Part shown: positions 44,211 to 52,888 of the stretch, one piece after another | How the letters are laid out: each line of letters opens with the position of its first letter | Numbering within the stretch: the stretch's first letter is position 1 | From: Paenibacillus_E qinlingensis_A | GTDB taxonomy: Bacteria; Bacillota; Bacilli; Paenibacillales; NBRC-103111 | Length of the DNA: 64,000 nucleotides | NCBI RefSeq assembly: GCF_031455095.1 | Contig: NZ_JAVDSB010000003.1 | Span: 310,001-374,000 of the forward strand | Reading direction: 5' to 3' | Program-made: the position numbers and the translations under genes | Notes under the pieces: model-generated | Told to the model about the DNA's origin: nothing | What the model saw: the letters and a program-made list of their open reading frames with translations, nothing else | Databases searched by the model: none

Positions 44211-44624
44211 ATGAATCCGCAAGAACTCATTGATTTCGCTAAAGAAGCGATGAAACGAGCCTATACGCCTTATTCCAACTTTCAGGTCGGTGCCGCGTTA
44301 TTGGACGCGAATGGAAACGTGCACCTGGGCTGCAACGTCGAGAACGCTGCCTATGGACCGACGAACTGTGCCGAGCGAACTGCGTTATTCCGCGCTATTG
44401 CCGATGGGCATCCAAGAGGATCCTTCCAGGCAATCGCGGTAACTGGAGATACGGAAGGACCGATTTCGCCATGTGGCGTATGTCGACAAGTATTAATTGA
44501 ACTGTGCGAACCGGAAATGCCTGTTTATTTGAGTAATGTCAAAGGAGCTTTCGTTCAAACGACGGTAGCTGCTTTATTGCCAGGCGCTTTTACAACAAAG
44601 GATTTGCACACAAATGGAGGATAA
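44211..44624 (+). CDS. cdd: cytidine deaminase
   Basis: A 137-residue zinc enzyme converting (deoxy)cytidine to (deoxy)uridine. Zinc ligands are Cys53 (with catalytic Glu55 in CAER), Cys88 and Cys91 (PCGVC). ATG at 44211 is chosen since AAAAGGGTGG lies at a normal distance; the ATG at 44205 is too close. It sits between dgkA and era, as in Bacillus. Confidence 0.95.
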   Translation: MNPQELIDFAKEAMKRAYTPYSNFQVGAALLDANGNVHLGCNVENAAYGPTNCAERTALFRAIADGHPRGSFQAIAVTGDTEGPISPCGVCRQVLIELCEPEMPVYLSNVKGAFVQTTVAALLPGAFTTKDLHTNGG

Positions 44625-44630
44625 GTAGAA

Positions 44631-45530
44631 GTGGCAAAAAAAGAATTTAAGTCAGGGTTTGTCGCGATTATCGGACGGCCGAATGTCGGGAAATCAACAC
44701 TAATGAACCAAATTATCGGACAAAAGATTGCGATTATGTCAGATAAGCCTCAAACGACTAGAAATAAGATTCATGGCGTGTATACCTCAGAGAATGGACA
44801 GATTGTATTTCTAGATACGCCAGGGATCCATAAACCTACATCTAAACTTGGTGATTACATGAGTAAAGTTGCTCATGGAACTCTTGGAGAAGTCGACGCG
44901 GTATTATTCTTGGTCGATGTAGTAGACGGTATTGGTGGTGGAGACCGTTATATTATCGAGCAGTTGAAACATATTGAAACACCGGTTATTCTCGTGTTGA
45001 ACAAAATTGATTTGGTACAGCCGGAAGCGCTGCTTGCCATTATTACGAATTACAAAGATTTGTATAATTTTGCTGAAATCGTACCTGTATCCGCGTTAAA
45101 AGGGAACAATGTGACGACACTTTTGGAGCAAATCATTCGCTATTTGCCAGAAGGACCGCAATATTACCCGGCGGATCAAATTACCGATCATCCAGAGCAA
45201 TTCGTATGCGCGGAGCTCGTTCGGGAGAAGATTTTGCATATGACACGAGAAGAAATTCCTCACTCCATTGCTGTTCAAATTGAGGATATGCGTGTTGAGC
45301 CGAATGGTATCGTTCATATCTCAGCTGTCATATTCGTGGAACGTGAATCACAAAAAGGCATCGTGATCGGGAAGCAAGGTGCATTATTGAAGGAAATCGG
45401 GAGACAAGCCCGTCGTGATATTGAAACACTCTTAGGTTCCAAAACGTTCTTAGAGTTGTGGGTGAAAGTCAAGAAAGACTGGAGAAATCAAGACAGAGTT
45501 CTTCGTGATCTTGGTTTCCGTCACGAGTAA
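44631..45530 (+). CDS. era: GTPase Era
   Basis: A 299-residue GTPase that assists 30S assembly. G1 is GRPNVGKST, G3 DTPGIH, G4 NKID and G5 VSALKG. The C-terminal KH domain ends with VKVKKDWRNQDRVLRDLGF. It starts at GTG 44631, with GGAGGA overlapping the end of cdd. Confidence 0.97.
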   Translation: MAKKEFKSGFVAIIGRPNVGKSTLMNQIIGQKIAIMSDKPQTTRNKIHGVYTSENGQIVFLDTPGIHKPTSKLGDYMSKVAHGTLGEVDAVLFLVDVVDGIGGGDRYIIEQLKHIETPVILVLNKIDLVQPEALLAIITNYKDLYNFAEIVPVSALKGNNVTTLLEQIIRYLPEGPQYYPADQITDHPEQFVCAELVREKILHMTREEIPHSIAVQIEDMRVEPNGIVHISAVIFVERESQKGIVIGKQGALLKEIGRQARRDIETLLGSKTFLELWVKVKKDWRNQDRVLRDLGFRHE

Positions 45531-45625
45531 ACAGAATTTCCTGAGAGTACCAGTTTTTACATCGCATAGTGAGGCGGTCAATGCACATCCTATGAACATC
45601 ACGTTCGATGGGGAGGATGCTGAAC

Positions 45626-45778
45626 ATGAAAGATTTTTCGTGGACGTATTTTTCAAAGACCGGTGATGTGGACGCCTACCTGCTGTACAAACAAGTAACG
45701 GGAGAACCTGGCATGGATTCAGAAGTAGAAGAAGAGGATTTAAGTAACGAAGAGCCGCTCGATGGACTGAATATGTGA
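45626..45778 (+). CDS. yqzL: YqzL-family small protein (50 aa)
   Basis: A 50-residue protein starting MKDFSWTYFSKTGDVDAYLLYK, matching the YqzL family in length and in place between era and recO. The C-terminal half is strongly acidic. GGGGAGGATG supplies the ribosome site. Function unknown. The ORF is too short for many gene callers. Confidence 0.85.
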   Translation: MKDFSWTYFSKTGDVDAYLLYKQVTGEPGMDSEVEEEDLSNEEPLDGLNM

Positions 45779-45824
45779 CAGCAAGGTTTTGATTGCTTAG
45801 AGCGGCATTCATGGGGGAAGCTAC

Positions 45825-46574
45825 TTGCTGCATAGCGTTCAAGGTATTGTCATTCGTAGCATGGACTACGGTGAAGGCAACAAGATCATTCGTTTATTCA
45901 CCCCCGAGCTGGGGAAAGTTGGCGTAATGGCTCGTGGTGCGAAGAAACTGAAGAGCAAACATGGCGCCGTTACGCAGCTGTTTACGTACGGCGATTTTGT
46001 TTTTTTTAAACAACGGGGTCAGATGGGATCTCTCAACGGCGCTGAGATTATTGAAGCCCATCATGCTTTGCGTGAAGACTTACACAAGTCGGCGTATGCC
46101 TCTTATCTGGCTGAAATGACGGATCGCATGCTGGGTGATGAAGAAGGTAATAATTACCTCTTTGAGCAGCTGAAAGCAGGATTAATGGCGATTGAGGACA
46201 ATAAAGACATGCAGATCGTCACGCATCTCTACGAAATGAAGATGTTCGATTTAGCAGGATACCTTCCTGTAACGGATGCTTGTGTGGCTTGCGGTGAAAC
46301 GGATGGTATCACCGCATTCAGTCCGAATCTCGGCGGCACCATATGCCGGCGTTGCCGCTTCAAGGATGTCTCGGCGATTGCGATTGGTGAGGGGACTCAC
46401 AAGCTGCTAAGACTTTTTCCGAGGATGGATATGAGAAGGTTAGGCGCGGTTCAAGTTAAGGAAGAGACGAAAGAGCAACTTAAGCAGTGTATGCGTGCTT
46501 ACATGGATGTACATATTGGCGTACAATGGAAATCAAGAGGATTTATTGAGCAGATGGAGAAATACAATATTTAA
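45825..46574 (+). CDS. recO: DNA repair protein RecO
   Basis: A 249-residue recombination mediator that helps RecA load onto SSB-coated DNA. An N-terminal OB-fold (about 1-80, VIRSMDYGEGNKIIRLFTPELGKV) precedes a helical domain with a four-cysteine zinc site (CVACGE and CRRC). It starts at TTG 45825 after GGGGGAAG. Confidence 0.94.
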   Translation: MLHSVQGIVIRSMDYGEGNKIIRLFTPELGKVGVMARGAKKLKSKHGAVTQLFTYGDFVFFKQRGQMGSLNGAEIIEAHHALREDLHKSAYASYLAEMTDRMLGDEEGNNYLFEQLKAGLMAIEDNKDMQIVTHLYEMKMFDLAGYLPVTDACVACGETDGITAFSPNLGGTICRRCRFKDVSAIAIGEGTHKLLRLFPRMDMRRLGAVQVKEETKEQLKQCMRAYMDVHIGVQWKSRGFIEQMEKYNI

Positions 46575-46589
46575 GAGGTACTGGTTCAT

Positions 46590-46618
46590 TTGACATGCAA
46601 TTCCTCCTTTGATATGAT
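46590..46618 (+). promoter_or_regulatory. strong sigma-A promoter in the recO-ppsR gap
   Basis: TTGACA (46590-46595) and TATGAT (46613-46618) have a 17-bp spacer. The predicted start is near 46625, just before the hairpin at 46631. Confidence 0.7.
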
Positions 46619-46630
46619 GTGGTGGAAAAC

Positions 46631-46669
46631 ACCTCGCCCTTGTGCTGACCGCATATCGGTGAGGTTTTT
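46631..46669 (+). terminator. terminator-like hairpin directly after a promoter
   Basis: ACCTCGCC (46631-46638) pairs with GGTGAGGT (46658-46665) with one mismatch, followed by TTTTT. An inner ACCG/CGGT can form instead. It could end recO transcripts, or act as an attenuator for ppsR given the promoter immediately upstream. Confidence 0.65.
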
Positions 46670-46751
46670 CTCATGCTGTCGTTCTGATCTGTTGTTCTTT
46701 ACATACAAATGCTAGTGTAGGGTCTTGTCCCTGCTGAAAGGGGTTAGGAAT

Positions 46752-47567
46752 ATGGAACATTCACAACCTACTCGTGTTTATGTCGTTTCGGATTCTGTTG
46801 GTGAAACAGGAGAATCTGTCGTCCGGGCAGCTGCCATGCAATTTCATCCTGTGCCTGTGGAAATAGTGAGAGCCCCGTTTATTCATGATTTTGAAGGGAT
46901 AGATAAAGTCATCAATGGGATTAGAACGCATGGCGGGATTGTTGTATTTACCCTGGTCATTCCAGAGCTCCGGGATGATTTGATTGCCAAAGCGAAGCAG
47001 TACGATATTCCTTTTATTGATTTGCTAGGCCCTGTAGTTACAACACTCGGAAACGCACTTCGCCAAGAGCCGCGCAGACAACCAGGTATGATTCATCCTT
47101 TGGATGAGGATTATTTTAAGAAAGTCGAGGCCGTCGAGTTTGCGGTCAAATACGATGATGGGCGCGATTTTAGCGGCATTCAAAAAGCGGATATCATTCT
47201 TCTTGGCGTATCCCGTACATCCAAAACACCGTTGTCCATGTATTTGGCACATAAAAGATTGAAAGTGGCCAACGTACCTTTGGTCCCGGAAATGCAACCT
47301 CCAGCAGCTATATATACCGTGCCCAAAGAAAAGATTATTGGCTTGCGCATTGACCCTAATAAATTAAATGTCATTCGTCAAGAACGCCTTCGAACACTTG
47401 GTCTTGCAGAAAATGCAACCTATGCGAATGTAGAACGTATTAAAATAGAACTGGATTTTGCTGATAAAATTATGAGTAAAATCGGTTGTGTGATCTTTGA
47501 TGTATCCAACCGTGCTGTTGAAGAAACAGCCAGTCTAATCATGGATCACATCGAACATCGATCATAA
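46752..47567 (+). CDS. ppsR: pyruvate phosphate dikinase regulatory kinase/phosphorylase
   Basis: A 271-residue DUF299 protein (YqfL type), a bifunctional ADP-dependent kinase and Pi-dependent pyrophosphorylase acting on PPDK or PEP synthase. The nucleotide loop is GVSRTSKTPLS (about 153). ATG at 46752 follows AAAGGGGTTAGG. In B. subtilis it precedes yaiI, dnaG and sigA in the same order. No PPDK gene is visible in the window. Confidence 0.9.
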   Translation: MEHSQPTRVYVVSDSVGETGESVVRAAAMQFHPVPVEIVRAPFIHDFEGIDKVINGIRTHGGIVVFTLVIPELRDDLIAKAKQYDIPFIDLLGPVVTTLGNALRQEPRRQPGMIHPLDEDYFKKVEAVEFAVKYDDGRDFSGIQKADIILLGVSRTSKTPLSMYLAHKRLKVANVPLVPEMQPPAAIYTVPKEKIIGLRIDPNKLNVIRQERLRTLGLAENATYANVERIKIELDFADKIMSKIGCVIFDVSNRAVEETASLIMDHIEHRS

Positions 47568-47656
47568 GCTTTTATGTTCTGGCTTGCAGGATTTTTTGTA
47601 AGTCCATCGTATATAATAGTACGGTGAGATTTCTTAATAAAGGCAGGGGCTGACAC

Positions 47657-48121
47657 TTGCATGCAAGAAATATTATTGTTGATGCCGATGCTTGTCCAGT
47701 AAAGTCGGAAATCGAGCAGGCGGGTAGACAGTTTGGTGTACAAGTTATACTCGTTGCTTCTTTCGATCATAAGATGAAGCAAAACCCCGGTGTAAAGGTA
47801 GTTCAAGTAGATCGGTCCGATCAATCTGTCGATTTATATATTGCCAATCAGATTCGGTCAGGTGATATTTTGGTAACACAAGACTTCGGACTCGCGGCAT
47901 TAGGTCTCGCGAAGGGTTCGATTTGTTTGACGAATCGGGGGCAGGAATACACCGATAGTTCGATCGATTATCTGTTGGAACGCCGTCATGCTTCCGCCAA
48001 AATGCGAAGAAATGGCAAGCATACGAAAGGGCCAAAACCTTTTACAGAGATGGATCGTAAAAATTTTCTACATGGTTTGACAAATCTTTTAGAAAAATTG
48101 CAGGAAATCGAAAATAAGTAG
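47657..48121 (+). CDS. YaiI/YqxD family protein (UPF0178)
   Basis: A 154-residue DUF188 protein with the PIN-like acidic N-terminus IIVDADACPVKSEIE, later GDILVTQDFGLAALGLAKG and RRHASAKMRRNGKHTKGP. Start is TTG 47657 after GGCAGGGG. Function is not established. It lies directly before dnaG, as in Bacillus. Confidence 0.9.
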   Translation: MHARNIIVDADACPVKSEIEQAGRQFGVQVILVASFDHKMKQNPGVKVVQVDRSDQSVDLYIANQIRSGDILVTQDFGLAALGLAKGSICLTNRGQEYTDSSIDYLLERRHASAKMRRNGKHTKGPKPFTEMDRKNFLHGLTNLLEKLQEIENK

Positions 48122-48169
48122 CGAATAGTAATTAGTCGGAAAAGCGACCTGAATTGTAGGTGGATAAAA

Positions 48170-50017
48170 ATGAAGTACGGACGCATACCTGAAGAGGTTA
48201 TTGAGGCTGTACTGAAGCGCCATGATATCGTAGATGTCATCGGCAGGCACGTACATTTGAGCAAACAAGGGCATTATATGAAGGGGCTTTGTCCTTTCCA
48301 CTCCGAGAAAAGTCCTTCGTTCACTGTCACGCCAGAGAAACAAATTTATCGTTGCTTTGGGTGTCAAGCAGGCGGGAACTTAATTCGATTCATCATGGAA
48401 ATAGAGGGCCTGAGTTTTGCCGAAGCTATCACGAAGCTTGCAGAAGATGCGGATATCCCTATTACTTGGGAAGAAGTATCAGAGGAGCAGAATGAACAGC
48501 AGCAAGAAAAAGCGACCTTAATTAAAGCTTATGAGTTTGCCGCGAAGTTCTACCATTATGTTGTAGGTAATACCGAACAGGGCAAAGCAGCTAAAGGATA
48601 TCTAACCTCAAGAGGCATCTCTGATAAGCTGATTGACACGTTCCAAATTGGTTATGCACCTGTCATGTGGGACACGCTCGTGCAGCAGCTACAGAAACGA
48701 GGGTTTGATTTAGCCCTTATGGAAAAAGGCGGATTGATTTCTGCCAAACATGAAGGTCATGGCTACGTGGACAAATTCCGCGAAAGGATCATGTTCCCTA
48801 TTTGCGACTCTACAGGCAAAGTCATTGCATTTGCCGGAAGAGCGATGGGCGATGCACAGCCCAAATATTTAAATAGTCCCGAATCTGTGCTTTTTAATAA
48901 AAGCAGAACTTTGTATAATCTGCACCTCTCAAGGCCGAATATGAGAAAGCTTCAGCAAGCCGTTATCTTTGAAGGGTATGTGGATTTGATCAAAGCTTGG
49001 GAAGCGGGCATCACGAATGGTGTTGCGACGATGGGAACAGCATTAACGAAAGAGCATGCTGCCTTATTGAACCGCAACGCGGATGAAATCGTCATTTGCT
49101 ATGATGGAGATAATGCTGGACAATCCGCTGCTTATAAGAGCATCCCTTTGTTGGAAGAAGCGGGAAGCAGGGTTACGGTTGCGATGCTGCCAGATGGCAA
49201 AGATCCAGACGATTACGTTCGTCAATATGGGGTTGACCGATTCGCTCGGGAGATTATTGGAGCTTCCGTGCCATCGATGAAATATAAGCTCTTATATATT
49301 CGCAAAAATTTTAAATTGCACGAGGACGGTGACCGATTACGTTATCTGCAATCCGCTGTAAAGTTAATTAGTCAGTTGCAATCTCCGATGGAACGCGAAC
49401 ATTATCTCAAACAGTTAGCTTCAGAGTTTCCCGATTCATCCTATGAAGCCATGAAGTTAGATCTCCATGAAATCTTATTGCAATCGGAAAAAAACCGACC
49501 AGATGGGGATAATAAACCAATTCTGTGGAATAATGTTATGAATAATGGGAGACCAGCGGAACGAACAAGGAAAAAATCGCCTACCTTACTGCCTGCCTAT
49601 CATAATGCAGAACGCTTGATTTTGGCCGTAATGATGCATGATCGTGATGTGTGTGCGCATGTTGAAGCGCAATTAGGCGACCAGTTTAATGTTGAAGCTC
49701 ACGCAGTCTTAGCTGCTTATTTATATGCTTACTACGCTCAGTATTTAGAGCCCGATGCAAGCCGATACATTGCCATGCTGCAAGACGAACAGCTGGAGAG
49801 CTTGGCAAGCTCCATCGTAATGATGGGAGCAGGCCATGGAATGAACGAACAAGTGATTGACGACTATATTCGCCAAATTCGCAAAGTTCCAATGCAAGAA
49901 GAAGTTGAACGTAAGAAAGAAGAACAAGCTCGCGCAGTACGCGAGGGAGACCATCTTAAAGCTGCGCAAATTGCAATTGAAATTATTGCCCTAGAAAAAC
50001 GGTTGAAGTCATCTTAG
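48170..50017 (+). CDS. dnaG: DNA primase
   Basis: A 615-residue replication primase. The CHC2 zinc finger is CPFHSEKSPSF with RCFGC (about 41-65). The TOPRIM core has FEGYVDLIKAWEAG and CYDGDNAGQ. The C-terminal helicase-binding region follows after about 440. It is in the order dnaG-sigA, the conserved macromolecular-synthesis block. Confidence 0.97.
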   Translation: MKYGRIPEEVIEAVLKRHDIVDVIGRHVHLSKQGHYMKGLCPFHSEKSPSFTVTPEKQIYRCFGCQAGGNLIRFIMEIEGLSFAEAITKLAEDADIPITWEEVSEEQNEQQQEKATLIKAYEFAAKFYHYVVGNTEQGKAAKGYLTSRGISDKLIDTFQIGYAPVMWDTLVQQLQKRGFDLALMEKGGLISAKHEGHGYVDKFRERIMFPICDSTGKVIAFAGRAMGDAQPKYLNSPESVLFNKSRTLYNLHLSRPNMRKLQQAVIFEGYVDLIKAWEAGITNGVATMGTALTKEHAALLNRNADEIVICYDGDNAGQSAAYKSIPLLEEAGSRVTVAMLPDGKDPDDYVRQYGVDRFAREIIGASVPSMKYKLLYIRKNFKLHEDGDRLRYLQSAVKLISQLQSPMEREHYLKQLASEFPDSSYEAMKLDLHEILLQSEKNRPDGDNKPILWNNVMNNGRPAERTRKKSPTLLPAYHNAERLILAVMMHDRDVCAHVEAQLGDQFNVEAHAVLAAYLYAYYAQYLEPDASRYIAMLQDEQLESLASSIVMMGAGHGMNEQVIDDYIRQIRKVPMQEEVERKKEEQARAVREGDHLKAAQIAIEIIALEKRLKSS

Positions 50018-50054
50018 CTAAACTGGCATGACTAGGGAGGAGGGAGTCCGTACC

Positions 50055-51170
50055 ATGGCGAATGATCAGCGTACAGAATTAGAGACAGAATTGACCCTGG
50101 ACCAGGTGAAAGACCAACTTATAGAGCAGGGGAAAAAACGGTCCTCACTAACTTACAAGGATATCATGGAGAAATTAGCTCCCTTCGATCAGGATCCTGA
50201 ACAAATCGATGAGTTCTTTGAACAACTTTCCGAGCAAGGTATTGACGTGGGGAACGAGTCGGATGAAGATTCGATGAATCCTGAAGAAAACGAGCGCGAT
50301 GAATTTAACTTCGATGATGACCTGGCTTTGCCGCCGGGGATTAAAATTAATGATCCAGTTCGGATGTATTTGAAAGAAATTGGTCGTGTGCCGCTTCTTT
50401 CCGCGGAAGACGAAGTGGGACTTGCCAAACGTATTGAAAATGGGGATGAAGAAGCGAAGCGTCGTCTTGCTGAAGCAAACCTTCGACTCGTTGTTAGTAT
50501 TGCCAAACGCTATGTAGGTCGCGGCATGCTTTTCCTGGATTTGATTCAAGAAGGTAATATGGGTCTTATTAAGGCTGTTGAAAAGTTTGACCATACGAAG
50601 GGTTACAAATTCAGTACCTATGCGACTTGGTGGATTCGTCAAGCGATTACTCGCGCGATTGCAGATCAAGCGAGAACGATTCGGATTCCGGTACATATGG
50701 TCGAAACAATTAATAAATTAATTCGTGTTTCTCGTCAATTGCTGCAAGAATTGGGGCGCGAACCTACGCCAGAAGAAATTGCGAAAGAGATGGATTTAAG
50801 CACGGATAAAGTTCGTGAAATCATGAAAATTGCGCAAGAGCCTGTTTCCTTAGAAACGCCGATTGGTGAAGAAGATGATTCGCATTTAGGGGATTTTATC
50901 GAGGATCAAGAGGCACTAGCGCCAGCTGATGCAGCTGCGTACGAGCTTCTGAAGGAACAGCTTGAAGATGTTCTGGATACGTTAACTGAGAGAGAAGAGA
51001 ATGTGCTTCGGTTGCGTTTCGGGCTTGATGATGGACGTACAAGAACATTAGAAGAAGTAGGAAAAGTATTCGGAGTTACAAGGGAACGGATTCGTCAGAT
51101 TGAAGCAAAAGCATTGCGGAAGTTAAGACATCCAAGCCGTAGTAAACGTTTGAAGGACTTTTTGGAATAA
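50055..51170 (+). CDS. sigA: RNA polymerase primary sigma factor
   Basis: A 371-residue housekeeping sigma factor. It has an acidic region 1.1 (about 1-95), region 1.2 DPVRMYLKEIG, the region 2 core YKFSTYATWWIRQAITRAIA, region 3, and region 4.2 VTRERIRQIEAKALRKLR. ATG at 50055 follows GGGAGGAGGGA; the upstream in-frame start at 50028 lies before that site. It is the same length as B. subtilis SigA as I recall it. Confidence 0.97.
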   Translation: MANDQRTELETELTLDQVKDQLIEQGKKRSSLTYKDIMEKLAPFDQDPEQIDEFFEQLSEQGIDVGNESDEDSMNPEENERDEFNFDDDLALPPGIKINDPVRMYLKEIGRVPLLSAEDEVGLAKRIENGDEEAKRRLAEANLRLVVSIAKRYVGRGMLFLDLIQEGNMGLIKAVEKFDHTKGYKFSTYATWWIRQAITRAIADQARTIRIPVHMVETINKLIRVSRQLLQELGREPTPEEIAKEMDLSTDKVREIMKIAQEPVSLETPIGEEDDSHLGDFIEDQEALAPADAAAYELLKEQLEDVLDTLTEREENVLRLRFGLDDGRTRTLEEVGKVFGVTRERIRQIEAKALRKLRHPSRSKRLKDFLE

Positions 51171-51184
51171 AATCGCTAGGAGTG

Positions 51185-51214
51185 GGCCCTGCCAAATTCG
51201 GCGGGGTCTTTTTT
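51185..51214 (+). terminator. intrinsic terminator after sigA
   Basis: GGCCCTGCC pairs with GGCGGGGTC (two wobbles), followed by TTTTTTT. Confidence 0.88.
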
Positions 51215-51289
51215 TGTGATTTTCCACAGAATTGACTAAAATCTGAGCATTGAATCACCGATAAAGAAGCTAGGATGGTGAGCAAATAG

Positions 51290-52120
51290 ATGGATGCTGA
51301 GAGAAGAAAAATTATTGTTAGAGAAATCGATCATTGGCGCCGGAGCAAATTGCTTCCTGAGCATTATTGCGATTTTCTTATGAATTTGTATGTGGATGAT
51401 ATGACGCCTAAACCGAACTCACTTCTAGGTGTTTCGGCAACAACAGTAACAAACAGTAATTGGAAAATATGGTTGTTGGGTTTAGCGGTTATTGCCGCTC
51501 TTTCCTTATCTGCTCTTAATTTTAACTCTTTTGGATTGCCAATGCAAATTGGTATTTCCGCACTTTTTGTCATGATTTGTTATGCGGGAGCATACAGACA
51601 GTTTAGTCGTACGCCTGTTGTTTCATATGTCTTATGTGGTGTAGCATCTGTTGCCATATTATTATTAGGGCTACATATTATGGATCTGTCGGATGTTCAA
51701 AATTCGATTACGTATATTGGTTATTTAGCTTTTTGCAGTTGTATTTGGTTATTAAATGGTTTAGTTGCTCGCATGGCTATTTTTCAAATTTGTGGATGGT
51801 TCGGGTTAGTTGGGACGTACAGTTGGTTGTTAATGCAAAAGCTGGAGCATCCATCTTGGTTTTCGCTTGAATTAAGTTGGATTCCATTGAGTGTTGTACT
51901 CATATGGATGGCTTGGCTTGCACATCATACGAATAAACAAGCGGCTAGCGTGCTCATGCTAGTAGGAGGCTTAGCTTGGTTTCTACCAGAAGCCATGACG
52001 TTTATTGTTGATAATGAACTGAGCGCACGCCTCATTCAAATTTCCTTTACAGCAAAATTAGTTTCAGTAGGCGCAGCATTATTTCTGCTGCGAAAAAAAT
52101 GGGTAGAGTGGGTAATGTAG
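51290..52120 (+). CDS. multi-pass membrane protein, unrecognised
   Basis: A 276-residue protein. A charged cytosolic N-terminal segment (about 1-55, including HWRRSKLLPEHYCDFL, which slightly recalls DUF2157 starts) precedes about eight membrane helices. I cannot name its function. It lies between sigA and trmK and runs nearly into trmK, so the two are probably coexpressed. Confidence 0.8.
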   Translation: MDAERRKIIVREIDHWRRSKLLPEHYCDFLMNLYVDDMTPKPNSLLGVSATTVTNSNWKIWLLGLAVIAALSLSALNFNSFGLPMQIGISALFVMICYAGAYRQFSRTPVVSYVLCGVASVAILLLGLHIMDLSDVQNSITYIGYLAFCSCIWLLNGLVARMAIFQICGWFGLVGTYSWLLMQKLEHPSWFSLELSWIPLSVVLIWMAWLAHHTNKQAASVLMLVGGLAWFLPEAMTFIVDNELSARLIQISFTAKLVSVGAALFLLRKKWVEWVM

Positions 52121-52123
52121 CAT

Positions 52124-52888
52124 ATGGTTAAATTATCGAAACGACTTCAAATGATCGCGGATCGAGTCCCAGTGGGTTCCAAGGTAGCTGACATTGGTTC
52201 TGATCATGCGTTATTGCCAACTTATTTGGCACAACAGGGAATTATTGTTGCTGCAGTGGCAGGGGAAGTGAATCCTGGTCCCTTCGAGGCTGCACAGAGA
52301 CAAGTACTTGAAAGCGGACTATCTAAGATCATTCAAGTAAGATCTGGCGATGGACTTGCTGTTATTGAACCTGGCGAAGTGAATGTCATTACGATCGCTG
52401 GCATGGGTGGGAGCTTAATGGCGAGCATCCTGGAAGCAGGCAAATCTAAGCTTGTTGGTGTTGGGCAATTGATTTTGCAACCGAATGTCGGTGAGGAACA
52501 TGTTCGTCGTTGGCTATTGCATAACGGTTGGAAGCTAGATTCCGAGACGATTCTTGAAGAAGATGGAAAGATCTATGAAGTTTTGACAGCGTCACTTGCT
52601 GGCAGCGAAGAAATAGGCGCTTTAGGCATGCTGTATAAAGAGCGTTCTCTTCCTGACGGTGTTCATGTTTCAAGTGAGCGTTTGCAACAAATGGGGCCTT
52701 ATTTGATTAATGAAGCTCCAGAAGTTTGGTTTATCAAATGGGAAAGTGAACTTAAAAAGCTTGCCATGATCGTCGATCAACTGAAGTTATCAACAGCTGA
52801 AGCTTCCATTGCGAAGGCAGAGCAGGTCAGCCAAGAAATACGTGAAATAAAGGAGGTACTCGCTTGCTTGCAAAAGGTCAAACGGTAA
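52124..52888 (+). CDS. trmK: tRNA (adenine22-N1)-methyltransferase
   Basis: A 254-residue SAM-dependent enzyme that makes m1A22 in tRNA. SAM motif ADIGSDHALLPTYLA (about 21-35), then AGEVNPGP, ITIAGMGGSL and LILQPNVGEEHVRRWL, are typical of TrmK. The C-terminal coiled coil (about 205-250) is present. Its ribosome site is weak. It overlaps the next gene by 25 bases. Confidence 0.93.
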   Translation: MVKLSKRLQMIADRVPVGSKVADIGSDHALLPTYLAQQGIIVAAVAGEVNPGPFEAAQRQVLESGLSKIIQVRSGDGLAVIEPGEVNVITIAGMGGSLMASILEAGKSKLVGVGQLILQPNVGEEHVRRWLLHNGWKLDSETILEEDGKIYEVLTASLAGSEEIGALGMLYKERSLPDGVHVSSERLQQMGPYLINEAPEVWFIKWESELKKLAMIVDQLKLSTAEASIAKAEQVSQEIREIKEVLACLQKVKR

